Shown here piece by piece: positions 47,381-55,494 of a DNA stretch of 64,000 nt (the first letter of the stretch is position 1; every line of letters begins with the position of its first letter). This DNA comes from Kingella denitrificans ATCC 33394 (lineage in GTDB: Bacteria; Pseudomonadota; Gammaproteobacteria; Burkholderiales; Neisseriaceae). The stretch is taken from NCBI RefSeq assembly GCF_000190695.1, contig NZ_GL870929.1, forward strand, positions 833,976 through 897,975, in the 5' to 3' direction. The notes under the pieces are model-generated. The model did not search any database. It saw only the letters and a list, made by a program, of their open reading frames with translations, and was not told the origin of the DNA. The position numbers were made by a program, and so were the translations under genes.

Positions 47381-47392
47381 AGGCTGCCTGAA
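47381..47392 (+). repeat. Non-cognate DUS (AGGCTGCCTGAA) between groES and GST gene
   Basis: Exact Simonsiella-type DUS, preceded by GTGC so that the first part also reads as a partial king3-type DUS. It has the same orientation as the copy at 46181; the two bracket the GST and GFA genes. Confidence 0.75.
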
Positions 47393-47394
47393 AC

Positions 47395-47682
47395 TTATTC
47401 CACGATGCCGAAGATGTCTTCTTCGCGCATCACCAGCAGTTCCACGCCGTCGGCTTTCACGGTTTGGCCGCTGTATTTGCCGAAAATCACTTTGTCGCCC
47501 ACTTTCACGTCCAAAGCTCGGCGGCTGCCGTCTTTACCGATTTTGCCCGCACCCACGGCGATGACTTCGCCCATGTCGGGTTTTTCGGTGGCGGAAGGGG
47601 CAAGGATGATGCCGGACGAGGTTTTTTCTTCGGCTTCCAAGCGTTTGATAACGACGCGGTCGTGTAACGGACGAATGTTCAT
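47395..47682 (-). CDS. groES: Co-chaperonin GroES
   Basis: The 95-aa lid of the GroEL chamber. [21 protein letters not shown], the mobile loop around [15 protein letters not shown] and the C-terminal EEDIFGIVE are all present. The frame extends upstream, but ATG 47682 has a GGGAGC ribosome site and the conserved N terminus. Its promoter region looks sigma32-dependent. groEL lies 1.27 kb downstream instead of next to it. Confidence 0.97.
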   Translation of the reverse strand: MNIRPLHDRVVIKRLEAEEKTSSGIILAPSATEKPDMGEVIAVGAGKIGKDGSRRALDVKVGDKVIFGKYSGQTVKADGVELLVMREEDIFGIVE

Positions 47683-47741
47683 AAATAGCTCCCAAAAATA
47701 AAATTGACGAAAAAAAGTACAGTAATACACTGTATGGCTGC

Positions 47742-47771
47742 TAGATAAAGGCAGCCTGCACAAAGTTCAAG
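47742..47771 (-). promoter_or_regulatory. Putative sigma32 heat-shock promoter of groES with DUS in its spacer
   Basis: On the minus strand CTTGAA (47771-47766) matches the sigma32 -35 exactly. After a 15-base spacer comes CTTTATCTA (47750-47742), an imperfect match to CCCCATnTA. The spacer consists mostly of the DUS core TGCAGGCTGC. Confidence 0.55.
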
Positions 47772-47833
47772 ACAGGCGGCGCATTTTTTTTGCGATGGAT
47801 AGGTAAGCATTTAAACCAAAAGGAAATATTAAA

Positions 47834-47872
47834 GTGCAGACTGCTTTTTCAGAGCCGAAAAGCAGCCTGCAC
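47834..47872. repeat. Imperfect inverted DUS pair between divergent groES and ypfJ
   Basis: GTGCAGACTGCTTTT (one mismatch) at 47834-47848 and an exact inverse DUS at 47858-47872 in a divergent region, where no terminator is needed. Confidence 0.7.
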
Positions 47873-47944
47873 CCGCCCAAAATCGCTTGCATACCGTTTC
47901 CTACTGTATAATCCCGCGCAATCTATTGAATTAAAGGAATCACC

Positions 47945-48802
47945 ATGAAACTGGACAACGAGCGCAGCAGCAACAACATCGAAGACCGACGCGGTTCCGG
48001 CTCGGGCGGCGGCGGTGGCGGCGGAAAAATCGGTGGTATTGCCGGCCTGATTATCATGCTGGTCGGCGCGTATTACGGCATCGATTTGAGCGGTCTGGCC
48101 GGCGGCATGGCCGTACAGCAGACACAGCCGCAACAACAGCAGAGTCGCCCCGTTTACGCCAGCCGCGAAGAAGAACAACTGAAACAATTTACCCGCAAGA
48201 TTCTGGCCAACACGGAAGACACATGGGGCGAATATTTCCGCCGCCAAGGCCGCCAATACGTGCAGCCCACCATGGTGCTGTATCGCGGCAGCACCTACAC
48301 TTCCTGCGGGCAAGGCCAAGCGGCCATGGGCCCGTTCTACTGCCCTGCCGACCAAAAAATCTATTTGGATTTATCGTTTTACGATGACATGAAAAACAAA
48401 CTCGGCGCGGCGGGCGATGCGGCGTTCGCCTATGTGATTGCCCACGAAGTCGGCCACCATGTGCAAAACCTGACCGGCTCGATGGCACAGGTGAACCGCG
48501 CGCGCCAATATGCCGGCGAAAGCGAATCCAACCGCTTGTCGGTCAAGCTCGAATTGCAGGCAGACTGCCTGGCCGGCGTGTGGGCCAACCGCGCGCAAGA
48601 ACGCCAACTGTTTGAAGAAGGCGATTTGGAAGAAGCCTTTAACGCCGCCGAAGCCGTGGGCGACGACCGCCTGCAAGAGCGCAGCCGCGGTTATGCCGTG
48701 CCCGACAGCTTCACGCACGGCACATCCGCCCAGCGCCTACAATGGTTCCGCCGCGGCCTGCAAAGCGGCGACCCCGCGCAATGCAACACGTTCGATTCGT
48801 GA
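47945..48802 (+). CDS. Neutral zinc metallopeptidase family protein (YpfJ-like)
   Basis: A 285-aa protein: a polar N terminus with a Gly tract (residues 20-28), one membrane segment (about 29-55) and an outside domain with the zinc peptidase motif HEVGHH (167-172), a downstream Glu in [10 protein letters not shown], and four Cys. The family (YpfJ) is widespread, with no firmly known substrate. The Gly tract is coded by GGC/GGT triplet repeats, so slippage would keep the frame. AAAGGAATCACC precedes ATG 47945. Confidence 0.88.
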   Translation: MKLDNERSSNNIEDRRGSGSGGGGGGGKIGGIAGLIIMLVGAYYGIDLSGLAGGMAVQQTQPQQQQSRPVYASREEEQLKQFTRKILANTEDTWGEYFRRQGRQYVQPTMVLYRGSTYTSCGQGQAAMGPFYCPADQKIYLDLSFYDDMKNKLGAAGDAAFAYVIAHEVGHHVQNLTGSMAQVNRARQYAGESESNRLSVKLELQADCLAGVWANRAQERQLFEEGDLEEAFNAAEAVGDDRLQERSRGYAVPDSFTHGTSAQRLQWFRRGLQSGDPAQCNTFDS

Positions 48803-48823
48803 GCAGCCGAATCCCCCGATGCC

Positions 48824-48863
48824 AAAAGCAGCCTGCACTTTGGTTCACGTGCAGGCTGCTTTT
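48824..48863. terminator. Inverted DUS pair after the metallopeptidase gene
   Basis: Facing DUS at 48824-48838 and 48849-48863 with a 10-nt loop and T run, 21 bases after the stop. Confidence 0.85.
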
Positions 48864-48981
48864 TTATCGGCACGCCCCATTGGTGAAAGGCAGCCTGCCG
48901 CCGTAAAGAAAAGTTAAACCGTTTTACTCTGCCGATATAAACAGTTACAGTGTCCGCTTCCTTAACACACAACCCGGGAGC

Positions 48982-49233
48982 ATGAAAATGAGTAATTTCG
49001 ATGAAATCGTAGGCAACGTGAAAAAAGAAGTCGGCGACGCTATCGGCAACAGCAAACTGCAAGCCGAAGGCCTGATTCAAGAAGGCGTGGGCAAAGCCAA
49101 AGAAGTTGCCGCCAACTTGGAAAAACAAGCGGCGGATGCACTGGAAAAAGGCAAGGAAACTGCCGAACATCTGGCCGCCGAAGCCAAAGAAAAAGCCGAA
49201 AATTTGGTGAACGACATCAAAAGCAAATTTTAA
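48982..49233 (+). CDS. CsbD-like small helical protein
   Basis: An 83-aa, Lys/Glu/Ala-rich, fully helical protein. The first part (FDEIVGNVKKEVGDAIGNSKLQAEGLIQEGVGKAKE) matches the CsbD/UPF0337 stress-protein pattern, and the second half continues as an amphipathic helix like LEA-type proteins. Likely a cytoplasmic general-stress protein of unknown mechanism. GGGAG precedes ATG 48982; the second Met (48988) is also possible. Its own terminator follows. Confidence 0.8.
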   Translation: MKMSNFDEIVGNVKKEVGDAIGNSKLQAEGLIQEGVGKAKEVAANLEKQAADALEKGKETAEHLAAEAKEKAENLVNDIKSKF

Positions 49234-49268
49234 TTGAACGGGCAAACCGCCCTGCACAATACAAACAA

Positions 49269-49304
49269 AGACCACTTGAAGAGATTCAGGTGGTCTTTCT
49301 TTTG
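49269..49304 (+). terminator. Intrinsic terminator after the CsbD-like gene
   Basis: A 12-bp stem (AGACCACTTGAA with TTCAGGTGGTCT, one G-U pair), a 4-nt GAGA loop and a T-rich tail, 35 bases after the stop. It also faces the convergent receptor gene. Confidence 0.85.
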
Positions 49305-49318
49305 CCTGTGCGGCGGGA

Positions 49319-51550
49319 TTACAGTTTCCAATCGAATTTCAACACGAAATTGCGTGGCTCGATCAGATAGTTGTTGATGCCGTTCTGCCGGGTTTTCTGG
49401 TTTTCATACACGCGCCGGCCGGTCAGGTTGCTGCCAATCAGGCTAAGCTTCATGTTGTCGTTAAAGCTGTATTGCACATTGGCGTTAAGCAGCGCATAAC
49501 CGCCCTGCTTCACATTGGCCAGGCTGGAGGTTTCGCTTTGTGCGGTTACGCCGCCGCCAATCGTCCATTTATTTGCCGCACCGGGCAGGCGGTAGCTGGT
49601 GTAGAGGCGGAACATATGGCGCGGCGTGTGTTTGCTGAAATTGGTGCCCGCAGGAATCGCGCCGCGGTTTTCGGCATCCAGATATTTGCTGTTGTTCAGC
49701 GTGTAGCCTGCAAACAGCTGCCAATCGTCCGTCAGCTTGCCGGAAATTTCCATATCCACGCCGCGGCTGCGCACACGGCCCACCGGCTCGTAATACCAGC
49801 GCGACATGATATTGTCGTACACCTGAACGCTGCGGTTTTTCTGCACAATGTTGAACAAGGCCACGGAAGCATTCAGTTTGCCTTGATACCATTCACCCTT
49901 CCAGCCGATTTCATAATTGTTGCCCAATACCGGCGGAAGATAGCGTTCGTGGCGGTCTTTGTAGCCGTTCGGTTTGAAAATGCTGGTGTAGCTGGCGTAT
50001 ATGCTGTGATGCGGCGTGATGTCGTAAGTGATGCCGAAATACGGAATAAAGCGGTGGTGTTTGCGGCGGGTCACACTATCCGGATCGTTATCCACCGCGC
50101 CACTGGTATAGTGGTAATCCACCACGGATTTGGTGGTCATATTGGTATAGCGCGTGCCGGCCAAAATGTGCAGTTTTTCGGTGGGGTTGAAGCGTGTGCC
50201 GGCCATGAGGGAATGGCTGCGCTCGGTATTATCGTAATCCCACAACATCCACGGTGTGCCCGCATACCAGTTCGGCTCGGCCACTTCGTTGCCCCGGAAA
50301 GCAGACGGGTCGTAAGACTGAAGATGGCGGAACTGGCGGCGTTCGCCACCGCCGCTTTTGTGGTTATAGGTATAGCCGAAGAACACATCGTGTTCCTGCC
50401 CCAACAGGCGGTATTTGCCGTTCAGATTGGTTTTGATGGTGAACTGCTTTTCGTTGCGGTCATACCGGCCGAGCCAGCCGGAAGGCAGAACGCCGCCGGT
50501 TGTCCAGCCTGCATAGGAAGTATTGCCGCTGTAAATGCCGCCGTTGCGTTTCAAAGAATGGTTGTTGTTGTAATTGAGTGCTCCGGTCAGTTTCCAATCA
50601 TCGGAAAAATGGTGCTCCACTTCGGCAAACAGGTTGATTTTACGGGCCCTGTTACGGCTCCAATCATAGCTGAGGAAAGTGTCGCGCGGCAGGCCGGAAT
50701 CGCTGCCGTTCACGCCCATCGGAATGCCCCAGTCGTCTGGTGTGGATATTTTGCGTTGATACAGCCCGCCCCAAGTGAGCTTGGTATTCTCGCCCAACTG
50801 TGCATCCATCACGCCGTATAAAGTGAATGTGTTGCCCGCCGCGCTGTCTTTGAAGCTGCCGTCTCTACTGGCCACACCCACCACTCGGCCGCGCAGGGTT
50901 TTTGCTTCGTTCAGTGAACCCGAAGCGTCAATCGTGGCGCGTGCCGTGCCAAAGCGGTTAAACATCAAATCGCCTTGAATTTGGGTTTGCGAAGTTGGGC
51001 GTTTGCGCACGGCATTGACTGTACCACCCGGCTCGCCGTTGGCTTGGGTAAGCCCCGTGGCACCGCGCACCACTTCGATATGGTCGTACACCGCCAAATC
51101 GGTCGATGACTGCGCATCGTACATCGGGTTGGCTACTGCACCGGGCACTACGCTGCTGATGCCGTCTTCTTCAATCTGGTCAATATAGAAACCGCGAGAT
51201 TGGAAGCGCGCCGTACCGGTATCGCGGATAACGTTGATGCCCGTGGTGGTTTTCAGCGCATCTTCCATGCTGGTGATGCCTTGGTCGCTCATCTGCCGTT
51301 TAGTAATCACACTCACCGACTGCGGCGTTTCCTTGGGCGACAGCGAAAGCCCCGTGGTGGTGCGCATGGCGGAAGTGGTGTAGCTGTTTCGGTTTTCAGT
51401 GCGCGTGTTGCGGTTGCGGGCGGTCACTTGGACGGTTTCCAAGCTGGTGGCTTCCGCCTTGCTGCCTGCATTAATGGTTTCATCTGCGTATGCGGATACC
51501 GAACCGGTCAGCATGGTGGCAATCAAGGTCAGTTTGAATGAATGTTGCAT
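49319..51550 (-). CDS. TonB-dependent siderophore receptor
   Basis: A 743-aa outer membrane receptor. A signal peptide (MQHSFKLTLIATMLTGSVSAYA) is followed by a TonB-box-like region (SLETVQVTARN), a plug domain (KETPQSVSVITKRQMSDQGITSMEDALKTTTGINVIRD, EVVRGATGLTQANGEPGGTVN) and a beta-barrel ending in a terminal aromatic pattern (NFVLKFDWKL). It resembles ferric hydroxamate or coprogen receptors (FhuE/FpvA/FoxA type); the ligand is not determinable. A Fur-box-like site upstream fits iron repression. ATG 51550 is preferred over 51577 for its signal peptide. Confidence 0.92.
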   Translation of the reverse strand: MQHSFKLTLIATMLTGSVSAYADETINAGSKAEATSLETVQVTARNRNTRTENRNSYTTSAMRTTTGLSLSPKETPQSVSVITKRQMSDQGITSMEDALKTTTGINVIRDTGTARFQSRGFYIDQIEEDGISSVVPGAVANPMYDAQSSTDLAVYDHIEVVRGATGLTQANGEPGGTVNAVRKRPTSQTQIQGDLMFNRFGTARATIDASGSLNEAKTLRGRVVGVASRDGSFKDSAAGNTFTLYGVMDAQLGENTKLTWGGLYQRKISTPDDWGIPMGVNGSDSGLPRDTFLSYDWSRNRARKINLFAEVEHHFSDDWKLTGALNYNNNHSLKRNGGIYSGNTSYAGWTTGGVLPSGWLGRYDRNEKQFTIKTNLNGKYRLLGQEHDVFFGYTYNHKSGGGERRQFRHLQSYDPSAFRGNEVAEPNWYAGTPWMLWDYDNTERSHSLMAGTRFNPTEKLHILAGTRYTNMTTKSVVDYHYTSGAVDNDPDSVTRRKHHRFIPYFGITYDITPHHSIYASYTSIFKPNGYKDRHERYLPPVLGNNYEIGWKGEWYQGKLNASVALFNIVQKNRSVQVYDNIMSRWYYEPVGRVRSRGVDMEISGKLTDDWQLFAGYTLNNSKYLDAENRGAIPAGTNFSKHTPRHMFRLYTSYRLPGAANKWTIGGGVTAQSETSSLANVKQGGYALLNANVQYSFNDNMKLSLIGSNLTGRRVYENQKTRQNGINNYLIEPRNFVLKFDWKL

Positions 51551-51625
51551 GAAGATTTTCTCAAAATAAATTTGCAAAGGTTAAAAGAACGCGGGCAATT
51601 ATATTTCTTTGTTAATTTAATGCAA

Positions 51626-51649
51626 ATGATTTTTATTTTATTAAAGAAT
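51626..51649 (-). promoter_or_regulatory. Fur-box-like sequence upstream of the TonB receptor
   Basis: The stretch around TGCAAATGATTTTTATTTT (plus strand) partly matches the NATWATNATWATNATTATN Fur pattern and sits about 80-100 bases before the receptor start in an AT-rich leader. Confidence 0.45.
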
Positions 51650-51735
51650 AGGCCATGATTTAAAACGAAAATACAACACAGCCCAGAAAATCAATCATTT
51701 CTCCCAATGCTGTTAATGACCAAGCGAACGCAATA

Positions 51736-51826
51736 TATAGCGGATTAAAATAAAAATGATGCAAGGCGTACAAGTAGTACGTCGAGGCGAGCCAACGCCG
51801 TAGCATTGCGATGTTAATCCGCTATA
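51736..51826. repeat. Correia-like repeat element, copy 3 (91 bp, internally deleted)
   Basis: It begins TATAGCGGATTAAAATAAAA and ends TTAATCCGCTATA. Compared with copy 2 it lacks about 15 bp (the GGCGGCGAGCCGCAA part). It ends one base before a DUS pair, as copy 1 starts one base after one. Confidence 0.85.
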
Positions 51827-51870
51827 AAAAGCAGCCTGCACACTCGGAAACCAAGGTGCAGGCTGCTTTT
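51827..51870. terminator. Inverted DUS pair after rph
   Basis: Facing DUS at 51827-51841 and 51856-51870, directly next to the Correia-like element and 30 bases beyond the rph stop. Confidence 0.75.
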
Positions 51871-51900
51871 GAGTTTATGAAATGAAAACGGCGGCGTGCT

Positions 51901-52629
51901 TTAAAAAGCAGCCTGCACCGCCTGCCGCTGCAATTCGCTCAATTCGCGGATGCCTTTCTGCCCCAGCGCAACCAGTTGCTGTAATTCGTCCATGCCGAAC
52001 GCCGCGCCTTCCGCCGTGCCTTGGATTTCGATGATTTTGTCGGCATTGAGCATGACCAGGTTGATGTCGCTGTCGCAGCCGGAATCTTCGGGATAATCCA
52101 AATCCAGCAGCGGCACGCCGCCCACCACGCCCACGGAAATGGCGGCCACGCTGCCCACCAGCGGGTTTTCAGCGATTCTGCCATCGGCCAGCAGTTTGCG
52201 TACGGCGATTTGCAGTGCGACAAATGCGCCGGTAATGCTGGCGGTGCGCGTGCCGCCGTCCGCCTGAATCACGTCGCAGTCGATTAGGATTTGCCGTTCG
52301 CCCAGCTTCGTCATGTCCACGGCGGCGCGCAGGCTGCGTCCGATGAGCCGCTGGATTTCCTGCGTGCGCCCGGACTGTTTGCCGGCGGCGGCTTCGCGTT
52401 TCATGCGCGATTGGGTGGAGGCGGGCAGCATGCCGTATTCTGCCGTGACCCAGCCCTGCCCTTTGCCGCGCAAAAACGGTGGGATGTTTTCGTCTATCGT
52501 GGCGGTGCAGATGACTTTGGTGTTGCCGCAGGCCATCAGCACGGAGCCGTCGGCGTGCGGCAGGAAGTTCGGTGTGATGGTGATGGGGCGCAATGCGTCT
52601 GTGGCGCGGTCGGTGCGTTGGTATGCCAT
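51901..52629 (-). CDS. rph: Ribonuclease PH
   Basis: RNase PH is a phosphorolytic 3' exonuclease that trims tRNA precursors. The 242-aa protein has [31 protein letters not shown] at the start, [19 protein letters not shown] near 66, [16 protein letters not shown] near 86 and [20 protein letters not shown] near 116. Its last residues (AVQAAF) and stop codon are encoded by a DUS, so the end of the protein is set by the uptake sequence. ATG 52629 with AAGGACAT is chosen over the longer frame. Confidence 0.96.
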   Translation of the reverse strand: MAYQRTDRATDALRPITITPNFLPHADGSVLMACGNTKVICTATIDENIPPFLRGKGQGWVTAEYGMLPASTQSRMKREAAAGKQSGRTQEIQRLIGRSLRAAVDMTKLGERQILIDCDVIQADGGTRTASITGAFVALQIAVRKLLADGRIAENPLVGSVAAISVGVVGGVPLLDLDYPEDSGCDSDINLVMLNADKIIEIQGTAEGAAFGMDELQQLVALGQKGIRELSELQRQAVQAAF

Positions 52630-52681
52630 GATATGTCCTTGGAATTGCGAATGAATGGGTGGATGAATGAAAATGGAAACG

Positions 52682-52720
52682 GTGCAGGCTGCTTTTTTCG
52701 CTTTCAAAAGCAGCCTGCAC
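52682..52720. repeat. Inverted DUS pair upstream of rph
   Basis: DUS at 52682-52696 and inverse at 52706-52720 with a 9-nt loop, 52 bases before rph. A solo copy of the 38055-element end (GTGGGTATGGCGGCGCAACG, within 52754-52784) follows. Confidence 0.75.
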
Positions 52721-52753
52721 TTTGGAATGGGCGGCAAACGGTGGGCTGCGGCG

Positions 52754-52784
52754 GCGTGGGTATGGCGGCGCAACGCCATGCCAA
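52754..52784. repeat. Solo end of the 38055-type repeat element
   Basis: GCGTGGGTATGGCGGCGCAA and the following bases to CCATG match the inverted-repeat ends of the element at 38055-38295. No second end was found near it. Confidence 0.6.
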
Positions 52785-52833
52785 CCGTCAAAGTTCAGCC
52801 GGATTGGAGGGGCGGAACGGATGCGGTCATGTC

Positions 52834-52875
52834 AAAAGCAGCCTGCACACCGTTGGGCAAAGTGCAGGCTGCTTT
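52834..52875. terminator. Inverted DUS pair after yciO
   Basis: Facing DUS at 52834-52848 and 52862-52875, immediately beyond the yciO stop on the minus strand. Confidence 0.8.
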
Positions 52876-52879
52876 GGCA

Positions 52880-53500
52880 TTACAAACCCAGCAGCGCGGT
52901 GTCGCCTTTGCCCTGCCGCACAAGTTCGATGCCGTCCGTCATGTCTACTACGGTGGTGGGCTCGCTGCCGCACCAGCCGCCGTCGATGATGATATCGACC
53001 GCATGGTCCAAGCGGTCTTGGATTTCGTAGGGGTCGGTCAGCGGTTCTTCGTCTTCGGGCAGCATAAGGGTGCAGGAGAGTAAGGGCTCGCCCAATTCGC
53101 GCAACACAGCCAATGCGATGGCGTTGTCGGGCACGCGCAGGCCGATGGTTTTGCGTTTGGGGTGCAGCGTGCGGTTGGGCACTTCTTTGGTGGCGGGCAG
53201 GATGAAGGTGTATGCGCCGGGCGTGGCGGCTTTGAGCAGGCGGAACTGGCTGTTGTCCACTTTGGCATAAGTGCCCAGTTCGCTCAAATCGGCGCACAAA
53301 AGGGTAAGGTGGTGTTTCAGGTCAATCTGCCGAATCGCCAAAATGCGTTCCATGGCGGTTTTGTCGCCCAAATGGCAGCACAAAACATAGCAGGCATCGG
53401 TGGGCAACACCAGGATTTTGCCTTGTTTGATTTGCCCGGCCACTTGTTTGACCAGCCTTTCCTGCGGATTATCGGGGTGAATGGCAAATAGTTGCGCCAT
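52880..53500 (-). CDS. yciO: YciO, Sua5/YciO/YrdC family protein
   Basis: A 206-aa protein of the threonylcarbamoyl-AMP synthase superfamily. It matches E. coli YciO along its length: MAQLFAIHPDNPQERL, VLPTDACYVLCCHLGDKTAMERILAIR, PGAYTFILPATKEVP, KRKTIGLRVPDN, EPLLSCTLMLP and EPTTVVDMTD. YciO-type proteins may assist or partly replace TsaC in t6A tRNA modification; that role is inference. ATG 53500 with a GGAACAC site is chosen because the upstream 9 codons are not conserved. Confidence 0.92.
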   Translation of the reverse strand: MAQLFAIHPDNPQERLVKQVAGQIKQGKILVLPTDACYVLCCHLGDKTAMERILAIRQIDLKHHLTLLCADLSELGTYAKVDNSQFRLLKAATPGAYTFILPATKEVPNRTLHPKRKTIGLRVPDNAIALAVLRELGEPLLSCTLMLPEDEEPLTDPYEIQDRLDHAVDIIIDGGWCGSEPTTVVDMTDGIELVRQGKGDTALLGL

Positions 53501-53544
53501 GTGTGTTCCTTTGCTGTGCCGGCCCAAAAGCAGCCTGCACTATA

Positions 53545-54021
53545 TCAAGCATTTGTTTTCAAATAATGTTCCATAATGGCCAGGGCGTATTGCACGGCTT
53601 GGCGGCGGATTTCTTCGCGGCTGCCGGAAAATTGGTAATGTTTCGCCCAAATCCGCTGCTTGGTGGCAAAGCCGAACCACACCAAGCCCACGGGTTTTTC
53701 CGCCGTGCCGCCGTCCGGTCCGGCAATGCCCGAAATGCTCAACGCATAATCCGATTTGGCGGCAATCAACGCACCCAACGCCATTTCGCGCACCGTTTCC
53801 TCGCTCACCGCGCCATAATGGCGCAGCGTTTCCTCGGTCACGTTCAGCAACTGCTTTTTGGCCTGGTTGGAATACGTCACGAAACTGCGCTCAAAAAATG
53901 CGGAACTGCCGGGAATGCTGGTCAATGCGGCCGCCAGCAAACCGCCCGTGCACGATTCCGCGCAGGTAACGGTCTGTTTTCTCTCGGTAAGGGCTTGGGC
54001 AATGTATTCGATTCGGCTCAT
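53545..54021 (-). CDS. pncC: Nicotinamide-nucleotide amidase (CinA C-terminal domain)
   Basis: PncC hydrolyses NMN to NaMN and ammonia to recycle the pyridine nucleotide. The 158-aa protein is the stand-alone CinA C-terminal type: TCAESCTGGLLAAALTSIPGSS with the catalytic Ser, then VTYSNQAKKQLLNV and SISGIAGPDGGTAEKPVGLVWFG. ATG 54021 has GGAGAAG at a good distance; an in-frame ATG at 54039 adds six residues but lacks a ribosome site. It follows zapD closely. Confidence 0.93.
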   Translation of the reverse strand: MSRIEYIAQALTERKQTVTCAESCTGGLLAAALTSIPGSSAFFERSFVTYSNQAKKQLLNVTEETLRHYGAVSEETVREMALGALIAAKSDYALSISGIAGPDGGTAEKPVGLVWFGFATKQRIWAKHYQFSGSREEIRRQAVQYALAIMEHYLKTNA

Positions 54022-54042
54022 TTGGGCTGTCTTCTCCATGGG

Positions 54043-54792
54043 TCAGGCAACTGCTTCGCTGTCAAAACTGCAAATCATCATCTTAAATTCCAAATCTTTT
54101 TCCACCGGTTTGCCGCGCATACTTTCCTGATTGGCCTGCACGAAGCGGATGTGTGTGAAATATTTGTTGGCGGAAACTTCCGGCAAAACGCCGGCCGCCT
54201 GCGGGATTTCAACCGTCAGCAAATGGATATTTTTCGCCAGGCTGGTGTGCTCGTAATTGGCTTTTTGGGTTTTGCACATCATCACACGCTGGTTGCTGCG
54301 CAAAATCTCCAGCAGCAGCTTGGTGGCGTGGTATGTCGGCATCATGACTTGGCTCCAACGCTGCAAGTCGGCGCGGCGCAGGTCTGCAGGCTGCTTTTGC
54401 CAATAATAATAGCTGGGCAATTCGACAGGTGTTGTGCCGCCCGCCATCACAATACGCTGTTTCAGCGACATCAGCCACTCATTCTCGCGGAGGTGCTGCC
54501 CGAATTTCTGCTGCACATCCTGCAAATCCTGCGATGCACGCTGGATTCTATCCAAAATATCGGGATTGTCGCGATGGCGAACGGCCTGCCGCTGCCGTTC
54601 CAATTCCTGCAAAATATCCAATTTCAATTCGGCGCGCGACGAGCACTCCATAATTTCAAACAAACTGCTCAATGCCACATGGTGCGACCATTTGTCATCA
54701 CTGTCCGTGTTGTGATTGAAACGGTTAAACAGATGGTCAATCCGAATCAAACTGCGAACACGTTCAGACAAAGGGTGGTCAAAACTCAACAT
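54043..54792 (-). CDS. zapD: Cell division protein ZapD
   Basis: ZapD binds the C terminus of FtsZ and bundles its filaments at the division site. The 249-aa protein shows the family start FDHPLSERVRSLIRIDHLFNR, the ALSSLFEIMECSSRAELKLDILQELERQ helix near 41, and LRENEWLMSLKQRI near 100. It lies between coaE and pncC on the same strand, as in many Neisseria and beta-proteobacteria where coaE, zapD and pilD cluster. Confidence 0.95.
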   Translation of the reverse strand: MLSFDHPLSERVRSLIRIDHLFNRFNHNTDSDDKWSHHVALSSLFEIMECSSRAELKLDILQELERQRQAVRHRDNPDILDRIQRASQDLQDVQQKFGQHLRENEWLMSLKQRIVMAGGTTPVELPSYYYWQKQPADLRRADLQRWSQVMMPTYHATKLLLEILRSNQRVMMCKTQKANYEHTSLAKNIHLLTVEIPQAAGVLPEVSANKYFTHIRFVQANQESMRGKPVEKDLEFKMMICSFDSEAVA

Positions 54793-54882
54793 GAAAACTT
54801 CCTTAATGCGTGCAGTGCAGGCTGCCCTTCGGGCAAGGCGCGGTCTTTATGCGGCATCAACGGAATATCCAATGCCTTGATT

Positions 54883-55491
54883 TTAAAGCGACCAACGCTG
54901 CAAATAAATGCGGTGCTGCCTTTGCACTGCCTGTGATAAATCTTCCGGCGAACCTTGATTGACCAGACAATCGTCTGCCAATGCAAGCCTTTGTTCATCG
55001 CCGGCTTGGGCTTGCATAATGGCGCGAACTGCCGCTTCTGTCAAACCGTTGCGCGCCATCACCCGCTGCACGCGCGTTTTTTCATCGCACTGCACCAGCA
55101 AAACACGCTGCACCAAACGGCGGAAAACCGGGTGTTCCGCCAAGGTCGGCAGCTCGATAATGCCGTATGGCGCAGCAGTGCAGGCTGCTTTTTGCCGTTC
55201 GATTTCGCGATAAATCAACGGATGCAGAATCGCTTCCAAACGCTGGCGCGCCTGTTCGTCGGCGAACACATATTCGCGCATGGCGGCACGGTTCAGGCAG
55301 CCTGCACTGTCAATGACCGAATCGCCGAAGGTTTCCCGTATCCGGCGCAATGCTTCGCTATCCGGCGTTTGCGTCAATATTCTGGACACCGCGTCCGCAT
55401 CAATTACCGGCACGCCCAATAAGGCAAAACAGGCAGCGGCCTGTGATTTGCCGCTGCCGATACCGCCGGTGAGTCCCACCCACGCTGTCAT
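54883..55491 (-). CDS. coaE: Dephospho-CoA kinase
   Basis: CoaE phosphorylates dephospho-CoA in the last step of coenzyme A synthesis. The 202-aa protein has the P loop GGIGSGKS (9-16), VIDADAVSR with the catalytic Asp near 31, and HPLIYREIE near 91. DUS within the coding sequence give 'KAACTAAP' near 104 and 'SAGCLNR' near 62. Its start is 3 bases from the pilD stop, so it is co-translated with pilD. Confidence 0.96.
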   Translation of the reverse strand: MTAWVGLTGGIGSGKSQAAACFALLGVPVIDADAVSRILTQTPDSEALRRIRETFGDSVIDSAGCLNRAAMREYVFADEQARQRLEAILHPLIYREIERQKAACTAAPYGIIELPTLAEHPVFRRLVQRVLLVQCDEKTRVQRVMARNGLTEAAVRAIMQAQAGDEQRLALADDCLVNQGSPEDLSQAVQRQHRIYLQRWSL

Positions 55492-55494
55492 TGT

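Noticed and set aside
48003..48030. GGC/GGT repeat tract in the metallopeptidase gene as a phase-variable switch
   Set aside because: The repeat unit is three bases, so changes in copy number keep the frame and only alter a Gly linker.
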